From: Candidatus Omnitrophota bacterium | GTDB taxonomy: Bacteria; Omnitrophota; Koll11; Zapsychrales; Fredricksoniimonadaceae | Length of the DNA: 23,505 nt | Assembly: GCA_015233705.1 (NCBI GenBank) | Contig: JADFXE010000005.1 | Span: forward strand, 3,621-27,125 | Reading direction: 5' to 3' | Shown: positions 1 through 8,542 of the stretch, one piece after another | Numbering within the stretch: position 1 is the first letter of the stretch | How the letters are laid out: each line of letters begins with the position of its first letter | Translations under genes and position numbers: made by a program | Notes under the pieces: model-generated | The model's database searches: none | What the model saw: the letters and a program-made list of their open reading frames with translations, nothing else | What the model was told of the DNA's origin: nothing

Positions 1-1122
1 ACCCAGATCCGCCGCCGGATCCTCGACACGAACGCCGCCGACCACGTTCAAGAAAATATCCTGATCTTCCAGCTTCAGCCCCAGACGCTTTTCCAGGACC
101 GCGACCAGAAGCGCCAGCCGGTTGGCATCAAATCCCTGGGCCTTGTGACGCACCATGCCAAAGGCCGAACGGCTGACCAGCCCCTGAACCTCAACCAGAA
201 AAGGACGCGTGCCCTCGAGGATTGGAACAACCGCTGAACCCGAAGCCTCCTTGGACCGCTCGGAAAGAAAGATCTCCGATGGATTGAGAACCTCCGCGAG
301 ACCTGAGGAGGTCATCTCAAAGACGCCCAGCTCATTGGTCGAACCAAAACGGTTCTTGGTCGTGCGCAGAACCCGGTAGGCCGAATAACGCTCACCTTCA
401 AAATACAGGACCGTGTCCACGATATGTTCCAAAACCCGCGGCCCGGCGATCGAACCGTCCTTGGTCACGTGCCCGATCAGAAAAAGGGCAATGCCGCGCG
501 CCTTGGCTAATTGCGTCAAAAGCGCCGCACATTCCCGGACCTGGCTCACGCTCCCCGGACTTGACCCCAGGCCCGGCTCGTAAACGACCTGGATCGAGTC
601 AATGACCACCGCCGTTGGCTTGAACTTGTTGATGTGGTCGATAATGACGTTCAGGTCGATCTGATTGACGATATAAAATTTCGTCCCCGCCTTGGTGATG
701 ATACGGTCTGCCCGCATCTTGGTCTGGGCGACCGATTCCTCGCCGCTGACATACAGCACCTTGCCGCCCTGCTCACTCAGCCGGCAGCCGGCCTGAAGTG
801 CCAGGGTGGATTTCCCGATGCCAGGGTCTCCGCTGATGAGCGTAACCGAACCCTCCACAATCCCGCCACCCATGACCCGGTCAAATTCCCGAATGCCGGT
901 CTGAAAACGCTTTTCATTCCCCGGCGCGACCTCGGACAACAGGACCGGCGCGTCCGTCGTGCTGGCCAGAATCCCGCGCGGCGTATCCTGAGCCGGCCGG
1001 CTGGCTGTCGATTCCTCAACAAAGGAATTCCAGCTCTGGCATCCTGGGCATTTGCCGATCCAGCGACTGGACTCGTAGCCGCAGCTCTGGCAGGAAAATA
1101 CAATCTTAGATTTCATAGACAT
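1..1122 (-). CDS. radA: DNA repair protein RadA (Sms), C-terminus cut by the window edge
   Basis: RadA is a RecA-like ATPase that drives branch migration of recombination intermediates. About 374 codons are visible; the family is usually about 450-460 aa, so roughly the last 85 residues, part of the Lon-like domain, lie outside the window. Numbering from the ATG at 1116, the N-terminal zinc finger has Cys9, Cys12, Cys23 and Cys26. A Walker A motif GDPGIGKST lies near residues 96-104 and the RadA-specific KNRFG motif near 254-258. Two in-frame ATGs lie two codons apart (1122 and 1116). I chose 1122 because a weak GGGA is better spaced there. The gene follows mlaD by 33 bases and is probably the distal gene of the same operon. 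In Bacillus radA follows clpC directly; here four envelope genes intervene. Identity is very secure. Confidence 0.95.
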   Translation of the reverse strand, partial: MSMKSKIVFSCQSCGYESSRWIGKCPGCQSWNSFVEESTASRPAQDTPRGILASTTDAPVLLSEVAPGNEKRFQTGIREFDRVMGGGIVEGSVTLISGDPGIGKSTLALQAGCRLSEQGGKVLYVSGEESVAQTKMRADRIITKAGTKFYIVNQIDLNVIIDHINKFKPTAVVIDSIQVVYEPGLGSSPGSVSQVRECAALLTQLAKARGIALFLIGHVTKDGSIAGPRVLEHIVDTVLYFEGERYSAYRVLRTTKNRFGSTNELGVFEMTSSGLAEVLNPSEIFLSERSKEASGSAVVPILEGTRPFLVEVQGLVSRSAFGMVRHKAQGFDANRLALLVAVLEKRLGLKLEDQDIFLNVVGGVRVEDPAADLG

Positions 1123-1155
1123 CCAAAATTCCCGAAGGCCTTCCCGACCTTGCTT

Positions 1156-1845
1156 TTACTTCTTCCCCCTCGAGCGATAGAACAACTTCCAGGGATTGGC
1201 CTTCACATCCGCAGTCAGCTCCTCGAGGTTCTGATAAACGCTCTTGTCGGTGAGAAATTTCCCCATCGTTCCATCGCCGTTCTTGAGCATGCCGGTAAAA
1301 ACCGCCATGTTGGCCAGGGTTTCGGCCAGGGCTTTCTTGTTCGGCTCGGTCAGTATCCCGTCATTGACCCCGGCCAGCGTGCCGTCGAGCTTGGTCGCGA
1401 TCCCGGAGAGCATCTTCATGATCGTCTCCATCGGCACCGGATCCTCGCCGCGAAGAACCGTGCCAGGACCAGCAGACACGGTCGACTTCCCGGGGACAAT
1501 CTCAAGGTATTTCTCACCCAAAATGCCGAGCTGATTGATCATTACGTTCGAATCCACGGGGACCAGCGTTCCCTGTGCTATCCAGACATCGACATTGACC
1601 TTGGTCTGGCTGTCAGCCGTATCCACAAAAGGCTTGAGTGTGACCACGTGCCCCGCGTCCACGCCGGCGAACCGGACCGGAGAGCCCTTCTTGAGGCCAT
1701 TGGCATAATTGAAGACAACATGAAAGGTCGAGCCTTTCTGGAAAATCGAGAAATCGCTGATCGAAAAGATAAACACGACGATCGTCACGATCGCGGCAAC
1801 GACGAAGATCCCGACTTTAACTTCCAGATTGCTTTCGCGTGGCAT
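1156..1845 (-). CDS. mlaD: MlaD-family MCE-domain lipid-binding protein
   Basis: This 229-aa protein is the inner-membrane-anchored substrate-binding subunit of an Mla-type phospholipid transporter. One membrane helix near residues 10-30 (VGIFVVAAIVTIVVFIF) is followed by a single MCE domain at about residues 38-120. That domain includes the typical stretch YANGLKKGSPVRFAGVDAG and the later GEKYLEIVPG. The C-terminal 100 residues look helical, as expected of the part that forms the hexameric pore. The start has a good ribosome site, AAGGAG seven bases before ATG. mlaE and mlaF lie immediately upstream in the usual order. No MlaC-like shuttle or MlaB STAS protein is visible here. MCE families are hard to separate by eye, so the subfamily is less certain than the fold. 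Confidence 0.9.
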   Translation of the reverse strand: MPRESNLEVKVGIFVVAAIVTIVVFIFSISDFSIFQKGSTFHVVFNYANGLKKGSPVRFAGVDAGHVVTLKPFVDTADSQTKVNVDVWIAQGTLVPVDSNVMINQLGILGEKYLEIVPGKSTVSAGPGTVLRGEDPVPMETIMKMLSGIATKLDGTLAGVNDGILTEPNKKALAETLANMAVFTGMLKNGDGTMGKFLTDKSVYQNLEELTADVKANPWKLFYRSRGKK

Positions 1846-1876
1846 ATAACGTCTCCTTTAAAAGAACCTTTGGCTT

Positions 1877-1921
1877 GAGTCAGCCGTCAACCGCTGACAG
1901 GTGACGGCTGACAGCTGACTC
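1877..1921. repeat. Hairpin built from repeated GCTGAC/GTCAGC units in the mlaF-mlaD gap
   Basis: An 11-bp perfect inverted repeat, gtcagccgtca (1879-1889) and tgacggctgac (1902-1912), surrounds a 12-base loop. A second, overlapping pairing is possible between gagtcagc (1877-1884) and gctgactc (1914-1921), so alternative folds exist. It begins immediately after the mlaF stop and ends about 30 bases before the mlaD ribosome site. No T-run follows on the minus strand, so it is more likely an RNA-stability or partial attenuation element than a terminator. Confidence 0.6.
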
Positions 1922-2695
1922 TTATTTCACATGCCCGAACTTCATGCTCTCGTCCTCGGTAATCGGCCCGTGTGCCTCACCGTAAATGAACTGCTTAACA
2001 ACCGGATGACGCGAGCGCCTGATCTCCTCCGGCGCGCCGTCCGCAATGACCTGACCATGATAGAACATCGCGATCGAATCCGCGACCTTGAAGGCCGCGG
2101 TCATGTCGTGCGTAACCACGATCGAAGTCACCTTAAGCTTATCGCGCATCTGAATGATCAGACTGTTAATCGCATCCGCGGTAATAGGATCGACCTCACT
2201 CGTCGGCTCATCGTAAAGGATCGTCTTGGGCTGCATACAAAGGACCCGCGCCAGGCTGACGCGCTTTTTCATGCCGCCAGAAAGCTGGGACGGCATCAGG
2301 TTCTCGATCCCCTGCATACCGACCAGCGACAATGAATGTGCGATCCTTTCACGGCGAGCATCACCCGTGATCTTGGTAAATTCATCCAGATAAAAAGCAA
2401 CGTTCTCACCGACGCTGAGCGAATCAAAAAGGGCCCCACCCTGAAAAACCAAGCCGATATCCTGACGGACCTTATCATACTCGTGATCAACCAAGCCCAC
2501 CACCTCGGTGTCGTTGATCCGGATCGATCCTTCGTCCGGCTGCACAATGCCCACAATGCATTTGAGAAGCACGCTCTTGCCTGCGCCGGAGCGACCGATG
2601 ATCACCTTGGTCTCACCATCCTTAACCGTAAGATTAAGACCGTTGAGAACCTGGATCTTGTCAAAGGTCTTGTAAAGATTGGCGATCTGTATCAT
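1922..2695 (-). CDS. mlaF: MlaF-family ABC transporter ATPase
   Basis: This is the cytoplasmic ATPase that powers the MlaE permease. With the chosen start it is 257 aa. The Walker A motif GRSGAGKS is at residues 34-41, the ABC signature is LSGGMKKR, the Walker B region is ILYDEPTSEVD, and the switch histidine is in VTHDM. The aspartate loop reads SEVDP where many ATPases have SGLDP, a mild oddity. An upstream in-frame start at 2740 would add 15 residues overlapping mlaE. I rejected it because family members begin right at the MIQI-like first beta strand, and the ATG at 2695 follows the mlaE stop by 16 bases. The ribosome site is weak, which suggests coupling to mlaE translation. Confidence 0.92.
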   Translation of the reverse strand: MIQIANLYKTFDKIQVLNGLNLTVKDGETKVIIGRSGAGKSVLLKCIVGIVQPDEGSIRINDTEVVGLVDHEYDKVRQDIGLVFQGGALFDSLSVGENVAFYLDEFTKITGDARRERIAHSLSLVGMQGIENLMPSQLSGGMKKRVSLARVLCMQPKTILYDEPTSEVDPITADAINSLIIQMRDKLKVTSIVVTHDMTAAFKVADSIAMFYHGQVIADGAPEEIRRSRHPVVKQFIYGEAHGPITEDESMKFGHVK

Positions 2696-2711
2696 TGTCC
2701 CAAACCCTGCG

Positions 2712-3506
2712 CTACGCGTTAAACAGAAAGAAAAAAACAAACGTAAAGAAACAATCGAACATGATGATGAGGATAAACGAACGCACTACCGAGAGCGTCG
2801 TGGCCTTGCCCACGCCGTCCGCGCCGCCCTTCACGTTCAGCCCCTCGTAACAGCCAACCAGGGCGATGATCATACCGAAAAAGACGGTCTTAACCAGTCC
2901 CGTTACAATATCCTTAACGGCCAGCGAATCCGCCACCATGGACCAGTAGGTGTGATACCCGATCGACAGCTTGAAAAAACAGATCAAAAATCCGCCAGTG
3001 ATCCCAATGATGATGGCAAAGATCGTCAGGATCGGCAGCATCACGACCAAAGATAAAAAGCGCGGTACGACCAGATACCGGACCGGGTTGACTGCAAACG
3101 CTTTTAAGGCATCAACCTGCTCGGTCACGACCATGGTGCCGATCTCGGCGGTGATTCCGGCTCCGATCCGTCCGGCCACGATCAGAGCGGTCAGGACCGG
3201 CGCCAATTCTCGCGTCAAGGAGACCGCCACCACGTTAGGAATATAGATCTCGGCCGAAAGCTTGACCATCAGGTACGCCATCTGCAGCGAAATGATCATG
3301 CCCACGAACAGCGCGACCAGCGACGAGATAAAAAAACTCCCCGGGCCGACGCGCTTGGCCTGGGACAGGAAACGATAGCTGTGCAGTGGCGTGGAGAGAA
3401 GCGCTGTGACGATCTGTCCAAACAAAAGCGTCAGGTCCCCCGCGTAGTGAACAAAACTTAACAGCAGACGGGTTGTCTTTTTCGCCAGCATTTCCATGGT
3501 CATCAT
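2712..3506 (-). CDS. mlaE: MlaE-family ABC transporter permease
   Basis: This 264-aa integral membrane protein is the permease of the MCE transporter that moves phospholipids between the inner and outer membranes. It has the MlaE family pattern: an amphipathic N-terminal segment, several hydrophobic helices, and the conserved cytoplasmic stretch AEIGTMVVTEQVDAL, followed by PRFLSLVVMLPIL. Its ATG shares one base with the stop codon of the AsmA-like gene (TGATG), a sign of translational coupling. Further in-frame ATGs at codons 2, 4 and 6 make the exact start uncertain by a few residues. mlaF and mlaD follow, giving a compact E-F-D set. Confidence 0.93.
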   Translation of the reverse strand: MMTMEMLAKKTTRLLLSFVHYAGDLTLLFGQIVTALLSTPLHSYRFLSQAKRVGPGSFFISSLVALFVGMIISLQMAYLMVKLSAEIYIPNVVAVSLTRELAPVLTALIVAGRIGAGITAEIGTMVVTEQVDALKAFAVNPVRYLVVPRFLSLVVMLPILTIFAIIIGITGGFLICFFKLSIGYHTYWSMVADSLAVKDIVTGLVKTVFFGMIIALVGCYEGLNVKGGADGVGKATTLSVVRSFILIIMFDCFFTFVFFFLFNA

Positions 3507-4477
3507 CAGAATCCTATGCTTTTCTGAATCCCCAGGACACCTGAAGAATTCCCCCGCTCATCTTTCATCAAAAAATAACTCATGTCAGTCTTCGAGTCTT
3601 CCGAGGAATTTGTGCGTTTGAGGACCCAGGCCTCGCGATTGCTCTCTTTGGATACGATAGGGATACCTTTTAAAAGCTTGACCTGATCCCCGAGGCTGGC
3701 CAGCTGGCTCAAGTCGAGCGATCCGGCGACTTTGGCCGTCAATCCTTCCCGCTGGGTCAAAACCACCTCCCGCAAACGCAAAAGCGGATAAATACCGTCG
3801 AAGTCAATCGTAATTGTATCGTAATCAATATTTTTCAACTGACCGTTATAGGCGACCAGGTGCCCCTGGACATCCGGACGGTTAAAAGGCCCCTGCAAAT
3901 TCAATGTCCCCGTCACTAGGCCCGAAACAGGAAAAGAGTGCATGTCCTGGCCCCGGTTTAAGAAAGCAACAAACTGCTCAAGGTCGACCGACAAGAGCGA
4001 CAGCGACAGGTTCATGCCCTTCTGGCCCGTGAGATCGATCTCGCCCCGGCCGGAAAGCGTCCCGGCCCAAAGAGAATCGATCTTCAGCTTCTGGTCCCTG
4101 ACCGCGAACTTGAGAAAAATATCGCGCATCGGCCGGTAGTTCAACAGCGTATACTGACTGGCCAATTCGCCGACAAAACTTCTGTGCCCGGAATCCAGGG
4201 TCACAAGCTCCAAATTCCCCTTGAGGACAGTCGCCACATCGCCTAACAGCGGCGTCTTCACATGCGAAACATGGGCCTGAAGCTGATACCGGGTCGGCGC
4301 AACCCGTGCCACATCCAGATTCAAAGTTTGGCCACCCTTGTTGCCTACGGCCAAAGAAACCCGCGAGTTCTTAAAGTCCAGCGTCCCGGTGAACGGCACG
4401 ACCGTTCTCGTCGCCCACGCAATAGACGGCGCCAGAACCAGCACAGACACTATAAGAAACGCCAGGGTCTTTTTCAT
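3506..4477 (-). CDS. Exported AsmA/TamB-like protein of unknown exact role
   Basis: This 323-aa protein has a clear Sec signal peptide; cleavage is likely after Ala22 (SIAWA). The mature part has alternating beta-like phrases such as LSGRGEIDLTGQ, LVTGTLNLQGPFNRPDVQGHLVAYNGQL and DFDGIYPLLRLREVVLTQR. Such repeats are characteristic of AsmA/TamB/YhdP-type proteins, which are thought to form hydrophobic grooves that bridge the periplasm for lipids. It is much shorter than classic TamB or YhdP and could be a mini-version or another beta-rich periplasmic protein. Its start overlaps the clpC stop by four bases (ATGA) and its stop overlaps the mlaE start by one. This coupling to mlaEFD suggests that it could work with the transporter, perhaps in place of a MlaC shuttle. 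That role is inference. Confidence 0.6.
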   Translation of the reverse strand: MKKTLAFLIVSVLVLAPSIAWATRTVVPFTGTLDFKNSRVSLAVGNKGGQTLNLDVARVAPTRYQLQAHVSHVKTPLLGDVATVLKGNLELVTLDSGHRSFVGELASQYTLLNYRPMRDIFLKFAVRDQKLKIDSLWAGTLSGRGEIDLTGQKGMNLSLSLLSVDLEQFVAFLNRGQDMHSFPVSGLVTGTLNLQGPFNRPDVQGHLVAYNGQLKNIDYDTITIDFDGIYPLLRLREVVLTQREGLTAKVAGSLDLSQLASLGDQVKLLKGIPIVSKESNREAWVLKRTNSSEDSKTDMSYFLMKDERGNSSGVLGIQKSIGF

Positions 4478-6927
4478 TCCACAAAAATGAGCTTATCGTT
4501 ATCCGGACGGACCACGACCTTACCGCCCTCTTTGAACGTTCCGGCGATGATCGCCTCGGACATCGGATCCTCGAGGTAACGCTGGATCGTCCGCTTCAAA
4601 GGACGGGCGCCAAAGATCGGATCAAAACCCTTATCAATGAGGAAATCCACTGATTCCGGCGTCAGATCAAGAATAATGTTCTTCTCCTGAAGGCGCTTTC
4701 TGACCGCATCCAGTTCAATATCAATGATCTTGTAAAGATCGGCCTTGGTCAGCGGCCTGAAGACGATCGTGTCATCAATACGATTAAGGAACTCAGGCTT
4801 GAACACCCGCTTGATCTCGGCGAGCAGCCGGTCCTTCATCTGGACGTAGGATTCCTCATCCTTGCGCGAGGCAAAACCGAGATTGCCCTGCTTGCGCAGC
4901 ATATCGACACCCAGATTCGAGGTCATGAGGATCACGCTGTTACGGAAATCGACCGTACGGCCGAGGCTGTCGGTCAGGCGGCCGTCCTCCAGCACCTGCA
5001 GAAGGATGTTGAACACATCCGCATGCGCCTTTTCAATCTCATCCAGCAGGATCACGGAATAAGGCCGGCGGCGGACCTTCTCGGTCAGCTGTCCGCCTTC
5101 TTCGTAGCCCACATATCCCGGCGGAGCACCCACCAGGCGTGAGACATTGTATTTGTCCATATACTCGGACATGTCGATCTGGATGAGCGCATTCGAATCG
5201 CCGAACATGAACTCGGCCAGAGCCCTGGCCAACAGCGTCTTGCCGACACCCGTGGGCCCGAGAAAAATGAACGACCCGATCGGCCGGCGGGGATTCTTGA
5301 TGCCAGCGCGTGAACGGCGCACGGCCTTGGCAAGAGCCGTAACCGCCTCGCCCTGCCCCACCACGCTCTTGGAGAGGATATCTTCCATCTTGAGTAACCG
5401 CTCAGTCTCTTTTTCCTCCAGACGAACAAGCGGAACACCGGTCCACTGGGAAACAACGTGGGCAATCTGGTCAAGCCCGACGACAAGATTCGTATTGTCA
5501 CGGCTGACCATCCATTCCCCACGCCGTTTTTCTAATCTCTCGCGGACCTCTCGCTCCTGGTCCCTCAACTGAGCTGCCTTCTCAAAATCCTGACGCTTGA
5601 TGAAAGATTCCTTTTCCTTGCGCAGGTTCTCGATCTCCTCCTCGAGCTGCTTGATGTCCGCAGGCGCGACCATGGCCTTCAAGCGCGCGCTGGCGCCGGC
5701 CTCGTCGATGATATCAACCGCCTTGTCCGGCAGAAAACGCCCGGAGATATAGCGGTCCGAAAGCTTGGCCGCGGCCTCGAGCGCCTCGTCGGAATACTTC
5801 ACCCGGTGATGCGCCTCATATTTATCACGCAGGCCCTTCAGGATCAGGATCGTCTCCTCAACAGACGGCGGATTGACATGGATCGTCTGGAAACGACGCT
5901 CCAGCGCCGCATCCTTCTCAATGTTCTTGCGATACTCGTCAAGCGTTGTGGCGCCGATGCACTGGATCTCGCCACGGGCAAGGGCAGGCTTAAGGATGTT
6001 GGCCGCGTCGATCGCGCCTTCGGCCGCACCCGCCCCGACAAGCGTATGAATCTCGTCGATGAAAAGGACCAGCTTGCCGTTCCGCTTGAGCTCCTCCATG
6101 ACCGCCTTGATACGCTCCTCGAACTGGCCGCGGTATTTCGTGCCCGCGATCATCATGGCCAAGTCCAGCACCACGATCGTCTTTTCCCTGAGGATCTCCG
6201 GGACGTCGCCGGCAATGATCTGCTGTGCCAGGCCTTCGACGATCGCGGTCTTGCCGATACCGGCCTCGCCCAAAAGCACCGGATTATTCTTTGTCCGACG
6301 GGAAAGGATCTGGACCACACGCTCGATCTCATTCTTCCGCCCGATTACCGGGTCCAGTTTGCCATCCTTGGCAAGTTTGTTCAAATTACGACCATAGGCA
6401 TCGATCGCCGGGGTTTTGCTCTGCGGACCCGGTGCTGCGCCCTTCTGACCTGGCTCACCCGGCTGCTGTTGCTGACCGTACCCGGGAATGCCGGAACCCA
6501 AAAGTTCCATCACCTCGTTGCGAAGTTTGCCAAGATCAAGCCCCAGATTGAGAAGCACGCGATAGGCCATGCCCTCGCCTTCCTTGACCAGCCCCAGCAA
6601 AAGATGCTCGGTGCCGATGTAGTTGTGACCGAGCGCGCGCGCCTCCTCGGCGGCAAGCTCGAGCGCCTTCTTGGAGCGCGGCGTGAATGGGATATCGCCC
6701 ACAACTTGCGTCTGCGGGCCGGGCTGGACCAGCTTCTCAACCTCGATCCGGATGGATTCCAGATCAACGCCGAGCTTTTGCAGAACCGCAGCGGCAACGC
6801 CCTCGCCCTCGCGGATAAGACCGAGCAGAAGATGCTCGGTGCCGATGTAGTCGTGATTAAAGCGGCGCGCCTCTTCCTTGGCGAAAACAATGACCTTGCG
6901 CGCGCGTTCGGTGAATCGATTAAACAT
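4474..6927 (-). CDS. clpC: ATP-dependent Clp protease ATPase subunit ClpC
   Basis: At 817 aa this is the usual ClpC length. Two N-terminal Clp repeats come first. Glu31 and Glu107, each in an IGTEH motif, match the positions that bind phosphoarginine in Bacillus ClpC (Glu32 and Glu106). D1 has Walker A GEAGIGKT (220-227) and Walker B VLFIDEI (287-293). A UVR-type coiled middle segment lies at about 425-465, the part that McsA/MecA adaptors contact. D2 has Walker A GPTGVGKT (557-564). A likely ClpP-docking loop LGF is at 683-685. The start has a strong GGGAGGA site. No CtsR box or CIRCE element was seen in the 78-base gap upstream. The gene probably unfolds arginine-phosphorylated substrates for ClpP, which is not in this window. 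Confidence 0.97.
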   Translation of the reverse strand: MFNRFTERARKVIVFAKEEARRFNHDYIGTEHLLLGLIREGEGVAAAVLQKLGVDLESIRIEVEKLVQPGPQTQVVGDIPFTPRSKKALELAAEEARALGHNYIGTEHLLLGLVKEGEGMAYRVLLNLGLDLGKLRNEVMELLGSGIPGYGQQQQPGEPGQKGAAPGPQSKTPAIDAYGRNLNKLAKDGKLDPVIGRKNEIERVVQILSRRTKNNPVLLGEAGIGKTAIVEGLAQQIIAGDVPEILREKTIVVLDLAMMIAGTKYRGQFEERIKAVMEELKRNGKLVLFIDEIHTLVGAGAAEGAIDAANILKPALARGEIQCIGATTLDEYRKNIEKDAALERRFQTIHVNPPSVEETILILKGLRDKYEAHHRVKYSDEALEAAAKLSDRYISGRFLPDKAVDIIDEAGASARLKAMVAPADIKQLEEEIENLRKEKESFIKRQDFEKAAQLRDQEREVRERLEKRRGEWMVSRDNTNLVVGLDQIAHVVSQWTGVPLVRLEEKETERLLKMEDILSKSVVGQGEAVTALAKAVRRSRAGIKNPRRPIGSFIFLGPTGVGKTLLARALAEFMFGDSNALIQIDMSEYMDKYNVSRLVGAPPGYVGYEEGGQLTEKVRRRPYSVILLDEIEKAHADVFNILLQVLEDGRLTDSLGRTVDFRNSVILMTSNLGVDMLRKQGNLGFASRKDEESYVQMKDRLLAEIKRVFKPEFLNRIDDTIVFRPLTKADLYKIIDIELDAVRKRLQEKNIILDLTPESVDFLIDKGFDPIFGARPLKRTIQRYLEDPMSEAIIAGTFKEGGKVVVRPDNDKLIFVE

Positions 6928-7005
6928 GCTATCCTCCCGTTATTTTAAGAAATCCAAAGCTGAAAAAACCTGTTTCGCCCTGGCCTATTCACTTTTCTAC
7001 CCAAT

Positions 7006-7461
7006 TTACTGCGCTAAAACCGGCGAATCGACCCGAAAATCCGTGAGCTTCCACTGGTTTCCGGTCAATGTCAGACGGAGCAGAAACAATGCGTTTGCCT
7101 TTTCAAAATCCGCCTCAGCCACATACTCCGCAGTGACAAACTTGCCCTGCGGCGTCAGGTTGATCGAGGCCTCGCCCTTGGAGCCGACATATCTCTTCCA
7201 GGCGCCGAGCTTTTCCGGAAGCGTCTTGAACATCCCATCCACCTGCTCTTTTGGCGAGATCTGCTGCAGTTCAGGAGCACATTGCGCCAGAAAGGCCTTT
7301 GTGTCCCACTTGGCCATAATCTGCGGAACGATCCGATCCACATACGCCTTGCTTTGCGCATCCAGCTGACTTCCTGAAATCTTTAACGCCAGAAAGCCGA
7401 TAACACCGATCACGATCAAGATCGTCGACAGGACACCCATCACATAAAAAAATCTCTTCAT
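7006..7461 (-). CDS. Small membrane-anchored protein, possibly NTF2-like, between mcsB and clpC
   Basis: I do not recognise this 151-aa protein. It begins with a positively charged tip and one hydrophobic helix (residues 5-28), likely a signal anchor. A soluble domain of about 120 residues follows. Its pattern is two N-terminal helices, then strands such as RYVGSKGEASINLTP, FVTAEYVAEADFE and ALFLLRLTLTGNQWKLTDFRVD. That layout resembles NTF2-like domains such as the DUF4019 type, but this is a weak judgement from pattern only. The start has a good GGAGGGGG site. It lies 25 bases after mcsB and 78 before clpC, inside an operon for protein quality control. A membrane-linked partner or substrate of the Clp system is possible but unproven. 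Confidence 0.7.
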   Translation of the reverse strand: MKRFFYVMGVLSTILIVIGVIGFLALKISGSQLDAQSKAYVDRIVPQIMAKWDTKAFLAQCAPELQQISPKEQVDGMFKTLPEKLGAWKRYVGSKGEASINLTPQGKFVTAEYVAEADFEKANALFLLRLTLTGNQWKLTDFRVDSPVLAQ

Positions 7462-7486
7462 CTTCCCCCTCCGTCGGATACTTAAC

Positions 7487-8542
7487 TTAAACTTTGCCCT
7501 TCAATCTGTCACGGATGACCTGCGCGCGCTTGTGATCACGCTCAAAGGTCCCCAGCTTCTTGCCCTCGATCTTCTGCAAATGTGCAGGCTGGATCATCAA
7601 AAACAGTTCATTGATCGTCAGGTGGTCCATATCCTGGATGATCCCGACGTCAATACCAAGCCTGACCATAGACAAAAGCTCGATGGTCTCCTGGCTGGAG
7701 ATGACCCGCGCGTTCTTGAGAATACCCCACGCACGGCAGATCTTGTCCTCAAGGGCCGGCTTATTCTGCACCAACAGCGCCTGGCGCGCCTGTTCCTCCT
7801 GCTCGATGATCTGGCGGATAAGCCCTTCGATATTCTGGATAATATCTCCTTCGCTGTGCCCCAGCGAGACCTGGTTCGAAATCTGATAAAAATTCCCGAT
7901 CGCCTGCGTTCCCTCGCCGTAAAATCCACGCGAGGCAAAACTGAGCTTGGAGATCGCGGCCAGGACCTTGTTGATCTGGCGCGTCATGACCAGCGCCGGC
8001 AGATGCAGCATAACCGACCCCCGCATCGCGGTGCCGGTATTCGTCGGGCAGGCCGTCAGATATCCCCACTCCGGCAGGAAAGCGTAAGGCAGCTTCTCCG
8101 ACAAGGCATTGTCGATGGCGTTCATCGCCGCCCAGGTATTGGCGACATTGAATCCTGACTGCAGGACCTGGATGCGCAGGTGGTCCTCTTCATTGACCAT
8201 GACCGAAAGCGCCTCTTCTTTTGAAACAACCAGGGCCTTGCCCTGGGGATTAGCCGCATGATCATGACTCATCAGGTGCCGCTCGACCAAAAATTGCCGA
8301 TCAAGAGTGTCCAAATCATTCAAACGAAAAAATGTTGCGTTAGCAAAAAGGCTGTTGCCGCTAATCGCGGTCTGAACCATGCCCAAGACCTTCTCCAGGT
8401 CCTCTTTCTGCGCACGGTTGGTGAACGGAATTCCGGTCAGGTTGCGCGCCAGACGGATGCGCGAGGACAGCACAATGTTCGCATGCGGTCCGGTCCCCTT
8501 GAGCCACTCGCCGCTGTTGTGAATAAGATCATTTAATTCCAT
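7487..8542 (-). CDS. mcsB: Protein-arginine kinase McsB
   Basis: McsB phosphorylates arginines on damaged proteins, marking them for ClpC-ClpP. At 351 aa it has normal length. The phosphagen-kinase nucleotide-site motif SSRIRLARN is at residues 26-34. The catalytic NEED motif is at 117-120, followed by HLRIQ. The conserved cysteine is Cys165 in CPTNTGTAMR. GFYGEGTQAIGN begins near residue 206. Near the C-terminus RDHKRA (335-340) matches the RDxxRA phosphoarginine-binding allosteric motif of McsB, which separates it from creatine-type kinases. Its ATG overlaps the mcsA stop by one base (TAATG), so the two are probably translationally coupled. The kinase appears fully functional. Confidence 0.97.
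   Translation of the reverse strand: MELNDLIHNSGEWLKGTGPHANIVLSSRIRLARNLTGIPFTNRAQKEDLEKVLGMVQTAISGNSLFANATFFRLNDLDTLDRQFLVERHLMSHDHAANPQGKALVVSKEEALSVMVNEEDHLRIQVLQSGFNVANTWAAMNAIDNALSEKLPYAFLPEWGYLTACPTNTGTAMRGSVMLHLPALVMTRQINKVLAAISKLSFASRGFYGEGTQAIGNFYQISNQVSLGHSEGDIIQNIEGLIRQIIEQEEQARQALLVQNKPALEDKICRAWGILKNARVISSQETIELLSMVRLGIDVGIIQDMDHLTINELFLMIQPAHLQKIEGKKLGTFERDHKRAQVIRDRLKGKV

Noticed and set aside
634..1878. A 414-codon open frame on the plus strand
   Set aside because: It lies opposite radA and mlaD, which have clear family motifs. Its translation is arginine- and histidine-rich with no recognisable domain.
2696..2740. Longer start for mlaF adding 15 residues
   Set aside because: The extra residues overlap the mlaE end and do not look like MlaF; the family begins at the first beta strand (MIQIANL).
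5806..6948. A 380-codon plus-strand open frame opposite clpC
   Set aside because: ClpC is unmistakable on the minus strand, and this frame reads as its antisense shadow.
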